From CAVTWS01 sp963732655 (GTDB lineage Bacteria; Actinomycetota; Acidimicrobiia; Acidimicrobiales; SHLQ01): a stretch of 64,000 bases of DNA. Shown here piece after piece: positions 6,845 through 15,168 of the stretch. The translations under genes were made by a program, and so were the position numbers. The DNA lies in the NCBI GenBank assembly GCA_963732655.1, contig CAVTAI010000005.1, forward strand, positions 992,001 to 1,056,000, in the 5' to 3' direction. The notes under the pieces are model-generated. The model ran no database searches, was not told the DNA's origin, and saw nothing but the letters and a program-made list of their open reading frames with translations. How positions within the stretch are numbered: position 1 is the stretch's first letter; the number at the start of each line of letters is the position of its first letter.

Positions 6845-8332
6845 ATGAACAGCACCGTGACCGAGCTCGATGGCAACAAGGTCAAGCTCACTATCGAAGT
6901 GGAACAGGGGGTCATCGACCAAGCCGTCGATGCCGCCTTCAAAGAGATCGCCAAGGAGGTCCGTATCCCGGGCTTCCGGCCGGGTAAGGCCCCCCGACGA
7001 GTCCTGGAGGCTCGCATCGGCGCCGGGTATGCCCGGGAGCAGGCGTTGCGTGATGCGTTGCCCAACGCGTACGCCCGGGCCGTGGTCGACAACGACGTCG
7101 ATCCCATCGCCGCGCCCGAGATCGCGGTCACTGCGGGCGCGGAGGGTGGCCCCGTCACCTTCGATGCGGTCGTCGAGATCCGTCCCGTCATCCAACTCGA
7201 GGGCTACGGCACGCTCGTCGTGGAGATCCCCGCTCCTGCCCTCACCGAGGAGGAGATCGATCAGCACGTCGACCGGCTCCGCAGCCAGTTCGGTGATCTG
7301 GCCGAGGTCGATCGTCCGGCGGCCGATGATGATCATGTCACCGTCGACATCGAGGGCACGGTCGACGGCGAACCAGTGCCGGGCCTGACCGCCACCGGGT
7401 ATGACTACCGGGTCGGCAGCGGTGCCGTCGTGCCCGAGATCGATGAGAACCTCCGAGGTGCCTCCGCGGGAGACGTGATCGAGTTCAGCGCCGCGCACCC
7501 GGATCCCGACGAAGAGGACGAACTCGACTTCCGCATCGAGGTCAAAGCCGTCAAGGAGCTCGTGCTCCCGGATCCCGATGACGAGTTCGCCGCCCTGGCG
7601 TCGGAGTTCTCGACCATCGTCGAGCTCCGTCAGTCGATCGTGGATCAGTTCGGGCGCATCAAGAAGCTGCAGGCCCAGATGGCCGCCCGGGACAAGATCG
7701 CCGAGGCGTTGGTCGATCTCGTGGCCGACGAGGCGCCCCCTGCCATGGTCGGTTCGGAGATGAACGAGCGTCTCCAGGACCTCGGGCAGCGCCTGCAGAA
7801 CCAGGGCATGAACTTCGAGCAGTACCTGCAGATGACGGGCCGTTCGGCGGAGGACTTCAGCGAGGAGATCCGCACCTCGGCCGTTCGATCGGCCAAGCTC
7901 GATCTCGCGCTGCGGGCCGTGGCCGACGCCGAGAGCCTGTGGCCGGCCGACGACGACTACCGCGAGGAGGTCGAGGCCGCGGCGCAGCAGTCCGGTCAGG
8001 ATCCGGACGCGCTGACCGCCCAGTTCATGGCCAACGGCTTCGAAAAGGGCATCCGTTCGGACATGGCCAAACGCCGGGCGTTCGATTGGCTCGTGCAGCA
8101 CGCCGAGATCGCCGATCCCGCCGGTACCGTCATTGCGTGGGACGACCTCCAGGTCGAACCCGCCTCGGCCCCGAGCGACGACACCGACGACGACCTCGCC
8201 GACGACACCGACGACGACCTCGCCGATGACGCTGGCGAAACCGCCATCAGCGAGCCCGAAGCCAGCGAAACCGAAGCCAGCGAAACCGAAGCCAGCGAAA
8301 CCGACGACAGCAGCGACAGCGCCGCAGAGTGA
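6845..8332 (+). CDS. tig: trigger factor, ribosome-associated chaperone/PPIase
   Basis: 495 residues with the three family domains. The N-terminal ribosome-binding domain has GFRPGKAPRRV at residues 44-54, the loop that contacts L23. An FKBP-like PPIase domain lies at about 160-240 (VTVDIEGTVDGE, YRVGSGAVVPEIDE), followed by the helical C-terminal chaperone domain to about 430. The last 65 residues are a highly acidic repetitive tail: two TDDDLADD units, then repeated ASETE. Such acidic tails occur in actinobacterial trigger factors, but this one is long. The 3' end overlaps the clpP start by 4 bp (GTGA), so tig and clpP are translationally coupled. This is a folding-plus-degradation cluster with clpX. 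Confidence 0.97.
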   Translation: MNSTVTELDGNKVKLTIEVEQGVIDQAVDAAFKEIAKEVRIPGFRPGKAPRRVLEARIGAGYAREQALRDALPNAYARAVVDNDVDPIAAPEIAVTAGAEGGPVTFDAVVEIRPVIQLEGYGTLVVEIPAPALTEEEIDQHVDRLRSQFGDLAEVDRPAADDDHVTVDIEGTVDGEPVPGLTATGYDYRVGSGAVVPEIDENLRGASAGDVIEFSAAHPDPDEEDELDFRIEVKAVKELVLPDPDDEFAALASEFSTIVELRQSIVDQFGRIKKLQAQMAARDKIAEALVDLVADEAPPAMVGSEMNERLQDLGQRLQNQGMNFEQYLQMTGRSAEDFSEEIRTSAVRSAKLDLALRAVADAESLWPADDDYREEVEAAAQQSGQDPDALTAQFMANGFEKGIRSDMAKRRAFDWLVQHAEIADPAGTVIAWDDLQVEPASAPSDDTDDDLADDTDDDLADDAGETAISEPEASETEASETEASETDDSSDSAAE

Positions 8333-8979
8333 GTGGGGACGACGTGATCCGAGCGCAGAACTACCTGGTCCCGACGGTCGTCGAGCAGACGAACCGCGGC
8401 GAGCGAGCCTTCGACCTCTACTCGCGGCTCCTCAAGGAGAACATCATCTTCTTGGGCACACCGATCGACGACACCGTCGCCAACCTGATCTGCGCCCAGC
8501 TGCTCCACCTTGAGTCGGAGAACCCGGACCGCGACATCAACCTGTACATCAACTCGCCCGGCGGCGACATCAACGCCATGTTCGCCATCTACGACACGAT
8601 GCAGTACGTCCGGCCCGACATCACCACGATCTGCTTCGGGCAGGCGGCCTCCGCCGCCGCCGTGCTGTTGGCGGCGGGGACCAAGGGCAAGCGCATGGCG
8701 TTGCCTCGGGCCCGGATCCTCATCCACCAGCCGTACGCCGGCGCCCAGGGTCAGGTCTCCGACATCGAGATCGCCTCCCGCGAGATCCAGCGGTTGAAGG
8801 CCCAGCTCGAGGAGCTGCTGGCGTTCCACACCGGTCAGACCCCGGAGAAGATCGCCACCGACACCGATCGTGACTTCGTCATGACGGCCGAGGAGGCCAA
8901 GGTGTACGGGATCATCGACACGGTGATCGAAGCGCGGAGTGTCGTGGACAACACCGGCCCGATCCGCGCGGTCGACTAA
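8329..8979 (+). CDS. clpP: ATP-dependent Clp protease proteolytic subunit
   Basis: 216 residues. The catalytic triad is visible: Ser108 in GQAASAAAVLLAAG, His133 in RILIHQP and Asp182 in DTDRDFVM. The oxyanion strand INSPGGD (75-80) and the handle helix (EIQRLKAQLEELL) are intact. The usual Met after the catalytic Ser is replaced by Ala. GTG 8329 overlaps the tig stop; GTG 8344 is an alternative closer to usual starts. It forms the proteolytic chamber that partners ClpX, encoded 114 bp downstream. Actinobacteria usually carry two clpP genes; only one is here. Confidence 0.97.
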   Translation: MSGDDVIRAQNYLVPTVVEQTNRGERAFDLYSRLLKENIIFLGTPIDDTVANLICAQLLHLESENPDRDINLYINSPGGDINAMFAIYDTMQYVRPDITTICFGQAASAAAVLLAAGTKGKRMALPRARILIHQPYAGAQGQVSDIEIASREIQRLKAQLEELLAFHTGQTPEKIATDTDRDFVMTAEEAKVYGIIDTVIEARSVVDNTGPIRAVD

Positions 8980-8998
8980 CGTGACAGCTCCAGTCACG
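8980..8998 (+). other. hairpin between clpP and clpX
   Basis: CGTGAC-agctcca-GTCACG directly after the clpP stop is a perfect 6-bp stem. It may be an attenuator or RNA-stabilising hairpin. The rest of the 114-bp gap holds no clear -10 element. Confidence 0.4.
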
Positions 8999-9093
8999 GC
9001 CCCGCCCTCCGTGGGTCGGGTCTGGACAGGCGACGAGCACTGCAGCGAGCCCGCCGAGTGCGACTCGCGTCCGGCAAACGAGGAGTAGAGGGC

Positions 9094-10374
9094 GTGGCCA
9101 AGTTCGGCGAAACGGGCGAGCTGCTCAAGTGTTCGTTCTGCGGCAAGTCGCAGAAGCAGGTGAAGAAGCTCATCGCCGGGCCCGGGGTCTACATCTGCGA
9201 TGAATGCATCGATCTCTGCAACGAGATCATCGAAGAGGAGCTCTCCGAGGGCACCGACACCGGCATCGGCGAGTTACCCAAACCTCGCGAGATCTTCGCC
9301 TTCCTCGACGACTACATCATCGGGCAGGCCCGGGCGAAGATGATCGTGTCGGTCGCCGTCTACAACCACTACAAGCGGGTTCAGCACGGCAGCGGTCGCG
9401 AGAGCGACGTCGAGCTCGCCAAGTCGAACATCCTGCTCATCGGCCCCACCGGGTGCGGCAAGACCCTGATCGCCCAGACCCTGGCCCGCATGCTCAACGT
9501 GCCGTTCGCGATCGCTGATGCCACCGCGCTCACCGAAGCGGGCTACGTCGGCGAAGACGTCGAGAACATCCTGCTCAAGCTGATCCAGGCCGCCGACTAC
9601 GACGTCAAGAAGGCCGAGAGCGGGATCATCTACATCGACGAGATCGACAAGATCGCCCGCAAGAGCGAGAACCCGTCGATCACGCGTGACGTCTCCGGTG
9701 AGGGCGTGCAGCAGGCCTTGCTGAAGATCCTCGAGGGCACGTCGGCCTCCGTTCCCCCACAGGGCGGGCGAAAGCACCCGCACCAGGAGTTCATCCAGAT
9801 CGACACCACGAACATCTTGTTCATCTGTGGTGGTGCCTTCGCCGGGCTGGATCAGGTCATCGAGAACCGGGTGGGCCGGAGCGGCACCGGGTTCCTCGCC
9901 GATGTCCGTTCCCCGGCCGAGAAGAACCTGGCCGACGTCTACCACCAGCTCCAGCCCGAAGACCTCATGGCCTACGGATTGATCCCCGAGTTCATCGGTC
10001 GCCTCCCGGTGGTCGGCGCGCTCGACAACCTGACCAGCGAAGATCTGGTCCGGGTTCTCATCGAACCGAAGAACGCATTGGTGCGTCAGTACCAGCGCCT
10101 CTTCGAGCTCGAAGATGCCGACCTCGAGTTGACACCCGACGCCCTGGACGAAGTCGCCGAACTGGCCCTGAAGCGCCGGATCGGAGCACGAGGTCTGCGC
10201 TCGTTGCTCGAGGAGGTGTTGCTCGAGGTCATGTACGACCTGCCCAGCCTCGACGACGTCATGACGTGCGTAGTCGACGGCGCCGTGGTGCGAGGCGAGA
10301 AGAAGCCCGAGCTGACCAGGGGCACGCGTACGGCGCGCACCCGCCCAGTGCCGCCGCGCCGCGCCGCATCCTGA
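9094..10374 (+). CDS. clpX: ATP-dependent Clp protease ATP-binding subunit ClpX
   Basis: 426 residues from GTG 9094, chosen because AGGAG at 9081-9085 lies 8 nt upstream; the frame is open further up to 9058. The N-terminal zinc-binding domain has CSFCGK and CDECIDLC. The AAA+ core shows Walker A GPTGCGKT, the pore-1 loop GYVG, Walker B IIYIDEIDK, the PPQGGRKHPHQEF loop, and sensor-2 in RRIGARGLR. The IGF-type loop region for ClpP docking lies before GLIPEFIGRLP. It unfolds tagged substrates into ClpP. folC follows after 13 bp, probably in the same transcript. valS, often found between clpX and folC in actinobacteria, is absent here. Confidence 0.97.
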   Translation: MAKFGETGELLKCSFCGKSQKQVKKLIAGPGVYICDECIDLCNEIIEEELSEGTDTGIGELPKPREIFAFLDDYIIGQARAKMIVSVAVYNHYKRVQHGSGRESDVELAKSNILLIGPTGCGKTLIAQTLARMLNVPFAIADATALTEAGYVGEDVENILLKLIQAADYDVKKAESGIIYIDEIDKIARKSENPSITRDVSGEGVQQALLKILEGTSASVPPQGGRKHPHQEFIQIDTTNILFICGGAFAGLDQVIENRVGRSGTGFLADVRSPAEKNLADVYHQLQPEDLMAYGLIPEFIGRLPVVGALDNLTSEDLVRVLIEPKNALVRQYQRLFELEDADLELTPDALDEVAELALKRRIGARGLRSLLEEVLLEVMYDLPSLDDVMTCVVDGAVVRGEKKPELTRGTRTARTRPVPPRRAAS

Positions 10375-10387
10375 ACACCTTGCGCTG

Positions 10388-11764
10388 GTGAACTTTCGCG
10401 AGGCGCTCGCCTACCTCGATCGCCACATCAATCTGGAGGCCCGAGCCGGCTTGGTCGAGGGGCTCAAGCTCGATTCGATGAGCCGGCTGGTCGATCTGCT
10501 GGCCGATCCTCAAGACGCCTACCGCACGATCCATGTCACCGGCACGAACGGCAAGGGGACGGTGTCGCACCTGGCGACGGGCCTGCTGGTGGCCATGGGA
10601 CTCCACACCGGGACGTACACGAGCCCCCACATCGCCCACATCACCGAACGCATCCGCTCCAACGGCGTCCCGATCCCGGAGGACGAGTTCGCGTCCGCGG
10701 TGGGCGACATCGCCCAGGTGATCGAGGCGGTCGCGGCGTCGGCCGGATCACGGGCGGGTGCGTCCCGGGCCGTCGGCGCGGACGGCACAGTGCTCGGGGA
10801 ACTGACCCCGTCGTACTTCGAGATCGTGACCGCCGCGGCCCTGGCCTGGTTCGCTGAACGAGCGGTCGATGTCGCGGTCGTCGAAGTCGGGCTGCTGGGC
10901 CGGTTCGACGCCACGAACGTGGTCCATGCCGACATCGCCGTGGTCACCTCGGTGGGGAAGGACCACACCGACGGGGTCGGCGACTGGCGGCGCGCCATCG
11001 CCCACGAGAAGGCAGGCATCATCGAGCCGACCTCGACCCTCGTCCTCGGCGAGACGGCCCGTGACCTGGTGGACATCTTCCTGGCCGAGCGGCCGGAGCG
11101 GGCGCTGTTGCGGGGGGTCGACTTCGCGTGCGTGGCCAACCATCCGTCGGTGGGTGGGCGGGTGGTCGACATCCGCACGCCGAGGGGGTTGTACCGCGAC
11201 ATCCCGCTTCCCCTGTTCGGTTCCCACCAGGGCGACAATGCCGCCATCGCCCTCACGGCGGTCGAAGCCCTGTTCGACCAAGCCCTGCCCGACGACGTTC
11301 TGGCCGAGGGATGGGCCCACGTCGACCTTCCCGGCCGGTTCGAGGTCGTGCATCGCCACCCCGTGGCGGTGGTCGACGGCGCTCACAACGCCGACGCGCT
11401 CCGGCGGCTCGCGGCGACTCTCGACGAGACGTTCGGTCCCGTCGGGCGACGAGTGCTGGTCGTGGGGATGCTGTCGCCGCACGACCCGGTCGAGATGATC
11501 GCCGCCCTGATGGAATCCGAGGCCGACATCGACCTCGTCATCGCGACCGAACCGGACTCTCCGCGAGCGGTCCCCGCCGAACTGGTGGCTGACGCGGCGC
11601 GCCGAGCCGGGCTCGAGATCGAGATCGTCCCCGATGTGGCCGACGCCGCCGTGCGGGCTGTGGTGCTCGCCGAGGAGAGCGACATCGTCGTGATCACCGG
11701 AAGCTTCTACGTGGTCGCAGCAGCCCGCGACGCATTGCTGCGCCTCGGACCCGACGAGCAGTGA
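10388..11764 (+). CDS. folC: dihydrofolate synthase/folylpolyglutamate synthase
   Basis: 458 residues of the Mur-ligase fold. The P-loop VTGTNGKGTV spans residues 50-59. TYTSPHI and ERI(R)SNG follow, as in folylpolyglutamate synthases. VVEVGLLGRFDATN carries the acidic Mg2+ site. VTSVGKDHTDGVG corresponds to the usual DHxxxLG segment with H present. The C-terminal domain contains VVDGAHNADALR. The enzyme adds glutamate to dihydropteroate/folate. An Ala/Gly insertion at about 120-135 is probably a surface loop. GTG is the start codon. It is the last gene of the tig-clpP-clpX-folC run, since ndk has its own -10 element. Confidence 0.95.
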   Translation: MNFREALAYLDRHINLEARAGLVEGLKLDSMSRLVDLLADPQDAYRTIHVTGTNGKGTVSHLATGLLVAMGLHTGTYTSPHIAHITERIRSNGVPIPEDEFASAVGDIAQVIEAVAASAGSRAGASRAVGADGTVLGELTPSYFEIVTAAALAWFAERAVDVAVVEVGLLGRFDATNVVHADIAVVTSVGKDHTDGVGDWRRAIAHEKAGIIEPTSTLVLGETARDLVDIFLAERPERALLRGVDFACVANHPSVGGRVVDIRTPRGLYRDIPLPLFGSHQGDNAAIALTAVEALFDQALPDDVLAEGWAHVDLPGRFEVVHRHPVAVVDGAHNADALRRLAATLDETFGPVGRRVLVVGMLSPHDPVEMIAALMESEADIDLVIATEPDSPRAVPAELVADAARRAGLEIEIVPDVADAAVRAVVLAEESDIVVITGSFYVVAAARDALLRLGPDEQ

Positions 11765-11800
11765 TGCTGCCGGGGGCGCCGAAGCGTGTTCGGCGACCGA

Positions 11801-11806
11801 TACCCT
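11801..11806 (+). promoter_or_regulatory. -10 element of ndk (leaderless type)
   Basis: TACCCT is followed by 7 nt and GTG 11814. There is no Shine-Dalgarno sequence. Confidence 0.5.
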
Positions 11807-11813
11807 CACGGCC

Positions 11814-12221
11814 GTGAATCGCACCTTTGTCATCTGCAAGCCCGACGCCGTCGAACGCGGTTTGGTCGGCGAGATCGTCAGCCGTTTCGAGCGCAAGGGT
11901 CTCAAGATCGCCGCCCTCGAGCTCCGCCAGCTCGATGAGGCCACGCTGGAGCGGCACTACGCCGAGCACGTCGGCAAGCCGTTCTACGGGGACCTGGTGG
12001 CCTTCATGTCCCGCTCGCCGGCCGTGGTCATGGTCGTCGAGGGGCCAGAGGACACGTTTGCGATCGTCCGGACGTTGATGGGGCCGACCAACCCGGCGTC
12101 CGCGCCCCCCGGGACCATCCGCGGCGACTACGGCACGATCATGACCGAGAACCTCGTCCATGGCTCCGACGCCGACGAGTCCGCCGAACGCGAGATCGGC
12201 ATCTTCTTCCCCGGCTTGTAG
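11814..12221 (+). CDS. ndk: nucleoside diphosphate kinase
   Basis: 135 residues, standard length. The start FVICKPDAVERGL, GPTNPASAPPGTIRGDYG and the active-site segment ENLVHGSDADESAEREI are conserved. His116 is the residue phosphorylated during gamma-phosphate transfer between NTP and NDP. The family usually has HGSDS; here it is HGSDAD. The gene stands between folC and the mre operon with its own leaderless-type promoter. No terminator-like hairpin was seen after the stop. Confidence 0.97.
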   Translation: MNRTFVICKPDAVERGLVGEIVSRFERKGLKIAALELRQLDEATLERHYAEHVGKPFYGDLVAFMSRSPAVVMVVEGPEDTFAIVRTLMGPTNPASAPPGTIRGDYGTIMTENLVHGSDADESAEREIGIFFPGL

Positions 12222-12281
12222 GTTGGGACATCGCCTGTGGGTCGTTTCCCGATCCAAACAGGCCATCCGACCTACGACTTG

Positions 12282-12312
12282 TTGCGATTCGTTTACGAAT
12301 CGTGACTACACT
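12282..12312 (+). promoter_or_regulatory. promoter and palindrome upstream of mreB operon
   Basis: Candidate -35 TTGCGA (12282-12287), a 19-bp spacer and -10 TACACT (12307-12312). Inside it is a perfect inverted repeat GATTCG-TTTA-CGAATC (12286-12301) that could be an operator for a repressor or activator of wall-elongation genes. The 80-nt leader to mreB contains a GAAAGGG ribosome-binding site. Confidence 0.5.
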
Positions 12313-12392
12313 GCCGACTGGAGTAGGGCCGGTACCGCACGCGGTCCTCAACGTCCCCGGCGTACCACCTTCCCGGTGAAAGGGCGCACTAC

Positions 12393-13439
<1,047 letters not shown>

Positions 13440-13448
13440 CCCGTCGCC

Positions 13449-14450
13449 GTGGTCGGCCCTCGCCGCCCCCGGCGGGTGTTCCTCATCTTCGTGCTCGCCG
13501 CCGTCACCCTGTTGTCGTTCGATGTGCGCGGCGCGGGGCCGCTCGGTGACCTGCAGCGCGGCTTGCGCGGTGCGATGTCGCCGGTCCGCGATGTGGTGTC
13601 GTCGATCACCAACCCGATCGGCAACGCCTGGGACCGGTTGTTCGACTACGGCGACCTCGAACGAGAGAACCGCGAGTTCCGTCAGCGTCTCGCCGAACGC
13701 CAGGCCGAGGATCTGCAGGCCCAGATCGACGCCGATCAGTACCAACGGTTGCTCGCCGCCATCGACACCCCCTATGTGGGAGATCTCCCGGTCGTGGCGG
13801 CGCGCGTGGTGCGCCGGGCCGCCGGCAACTTCGATCCGTTCCGAGTCGAGATCGACCGCGGCACCGACGACGGTTTGGCGGTCGACATGGCGGTCGTGGC
13901 CGGAGCGGGGCTGGTGGGCACGATCGAGGTGGTCGATGCCGATTCCGCCATCGTGCGGCTCATCACCGCGCCCGGCGCCGAGGTCGGCGTGCGGATGAGC
14001 TCGACCGGTCGGGTCGGTTTGTTCAAGGGAACCGGCTCGGGAGTGGACGGCGAGCTGGTCGGCATCGAAACAGCCGACCTCGTCGACGACGACATCGTGA
14101 TCACGGCCGGCCCGTCCGGCGGGAGCGAGTACCCCTCCGATCTCCCGGTGGGCCGCCTGCAGTTGGTCGGGACCGGGGAGGACGCGGTGGCCCGCGTGGT
14201 GCTCATCGCGGATGCGGAGAACCTCGACTTCGTCAACGTGGTGCTGTTCCAGGCCGAGGATCCGCTGGCCGACGTGCTCGGCCCGGACGGGCTGATGCCC
14301 ACCACCATCCCGCCCGACGAGACTTCCGCGCCGCCGGCGACGACGAGCACCACGACGACGGCCCCGGGAGCCGTCACCACGACGAGCCCGGTGGCGTCGG
14401 GGCCGAACCCCACGACGTCATCGGTCGCCACGGACACCTCCGTGTCATGA
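13449..14450 (+). CDS. mreC: rod-shape determining protein MreC
   Basis: 333 residues, GTG start. A basic N-terminus (PRRPRR) precedes one membrane segment (VFLIFVLAAVTLLSF, about residues 8-22). A coiled coil follows (LERENREFRQRL to about 105), then the beta-barrel periplasmic domain to about 270. The final 55 residues are a Thr/Pro/Ser tail with TSTTTTAPGAVTTT, not part of the core MreC fold and like tails on other exported proteins in this window. MreC connects MreB filaments to PBP2. The stop overlaps the mreD start (ATGA). Confidence 0.93.
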   Translation: MVGPRRPRRVFLIFVLAAVTLLSFDVRGAGPLGDLQRGLRGAMSPVRDVVSSITNPIGNAWDRLFDYGDLERENREFRQRLAERQAEDLQAQIDADQYQRLLAAIDTPYVGDLPVVAARVVRRAAGNFDPFRVEIDRGTDDGLAVDMAVVAGAGLVGTIEVVDADSAIVRLITAPGAEVGVRMSSTGRVGLFKGTGSGVDGELVGIETADLVDDDIVITAGPSGGSEYPSDLPVGRLQLVGTGEDAVARVVLIADAENLDFVNVVLFQAEDPLADVLGPDGLMPTTIPPDETSAPPATTSTTTTAPGAVTTTSPVASGPNPTTSSVATDTSVS

Positions 14451-14983
14451 GGGAGTGGGGCCACCAGTTCCGGTTCGTGGTGCGAGCCGTTCCGATCATG
14501 GTGGTGGCGGCCGCCCTCCAGACGACCCTGTTCACCGACGTCCGCGTGGCCGGGGTGTCACCGGAGCTGCTGGTGGTCATGGCGGCGCTGGCCGGGCTCT
14601 ACGGCGGCCCGGAGGCCGGTGCCAGCATCGGATTCATCGGCGGTTTGTTGTACGACAGCGCGCTCAGCTCACCGTTCGGGCTCACCGCACTCGTGTATTG
14701 CTGCCTCGGTTACATCATCGGGTCGGTCCAGAGCACGCTGCACGAGCCCGGTTGGTGGTTGTCGTCGGGGGTGGCCGCGCTCGGCGCCGGGCTCGGCACG
14801 GCGACCGTCGCGCTGGGTGGGGAGGTGATCGGTCAGGACCTCGTCGACGGGCGATTCATTCGCATCGTGGTGGTCGCGGCGGCCTGTGGCCTCGTCATCG
14901 GTCCCCTGGTCGCTCCGCTGATGCGGTGGGTGGTGGAGCCGGCGGTCGCCGACATCCGCCAGCGCGACCGCCTGGCCTCGTGA
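14447..14983 (+). CDS. mreD: rod-shape determining protein MreD
   Basis: 178 residues with five or six membrane segments. It shows the conserved MreD opening (hydrophobic helix, then ALAGLYGGPEAGASIGFIGGLLYD), in which the short-residue turn and the Asp in GLLYDS are typical. ATG 14447 overlaps the mreC stop (ATGA), giving translational coupling. It is the inner-membrane partner of MreC in the elongasome. A 62-codon frame begins on its stop codon. Confidence 0.9.
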   Translation: MREWGHQFRFVVRAVPIMVVAAALQTTLFTDVRVAGVSPELLVVMAALAGLYGGPEAGASIGFIGGLLYDSALSSPFGLTALVYCCLGYIIGSVQSTLHEPGWWLSSGVAALGAGLGTATVALGGEVIGQDLVDGRFIRIVVVAAACGLVIGPLVAPLMRWVVEPAVADIRQRDRLAS

Positions 14984-15168
14984 GCCGCACGATGACGGCC
15001 CGACGGGCCGGCCCGAAGGCGAACATGAGGTTCAGGCGCGTCGAGCATCTGGCCGCACCCGGCGAGTCAGCGGCCGGATGGCGTGACACACTGGTGTGGC
15101 GCAGGCTCGACGCCCGGAGGTTCCTCGCCGGGCTGTCCTCGTTCGAACCTCCGGATCGTCAACCATGA
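14980..15168 (+). CDS. possible 62-residue basic protein between mreD and mrdA
   Basis: GTG 14980 overlaps the mreD stop (GTGA), and the frame ends in a TGA that overlaps mrdA ATG 15165 (ATGA), filling the 180-bp gap exactly. The product is basic: MTARRAGPKANMRFRR at the N-terminus, then an amphipathic-looking WRDTLVWRRLDARRFLAGL. I recognise no family. Caution: the same frame is open across all of mreD as a shadow frame, so openness alone is weak evidence. The double overlap is the main argument. If real, it could be a small cytoplasmic elongasome factor or merely a coupling device for mrdA translation. Confidence 0.4.
   Translation: MSRTMTARRAGPKANMRFRRVEHLAAPGESAAGWRDTLVWRRLDARRFLAGLSSFEPPDRQP

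Noticed and set aside
14455..15168. A 237-codon frame covering mreD in another phase
   Set aside because: The part over mreD is a shadow; only the last 62 codons, outside mreD, are considered a possible gene.
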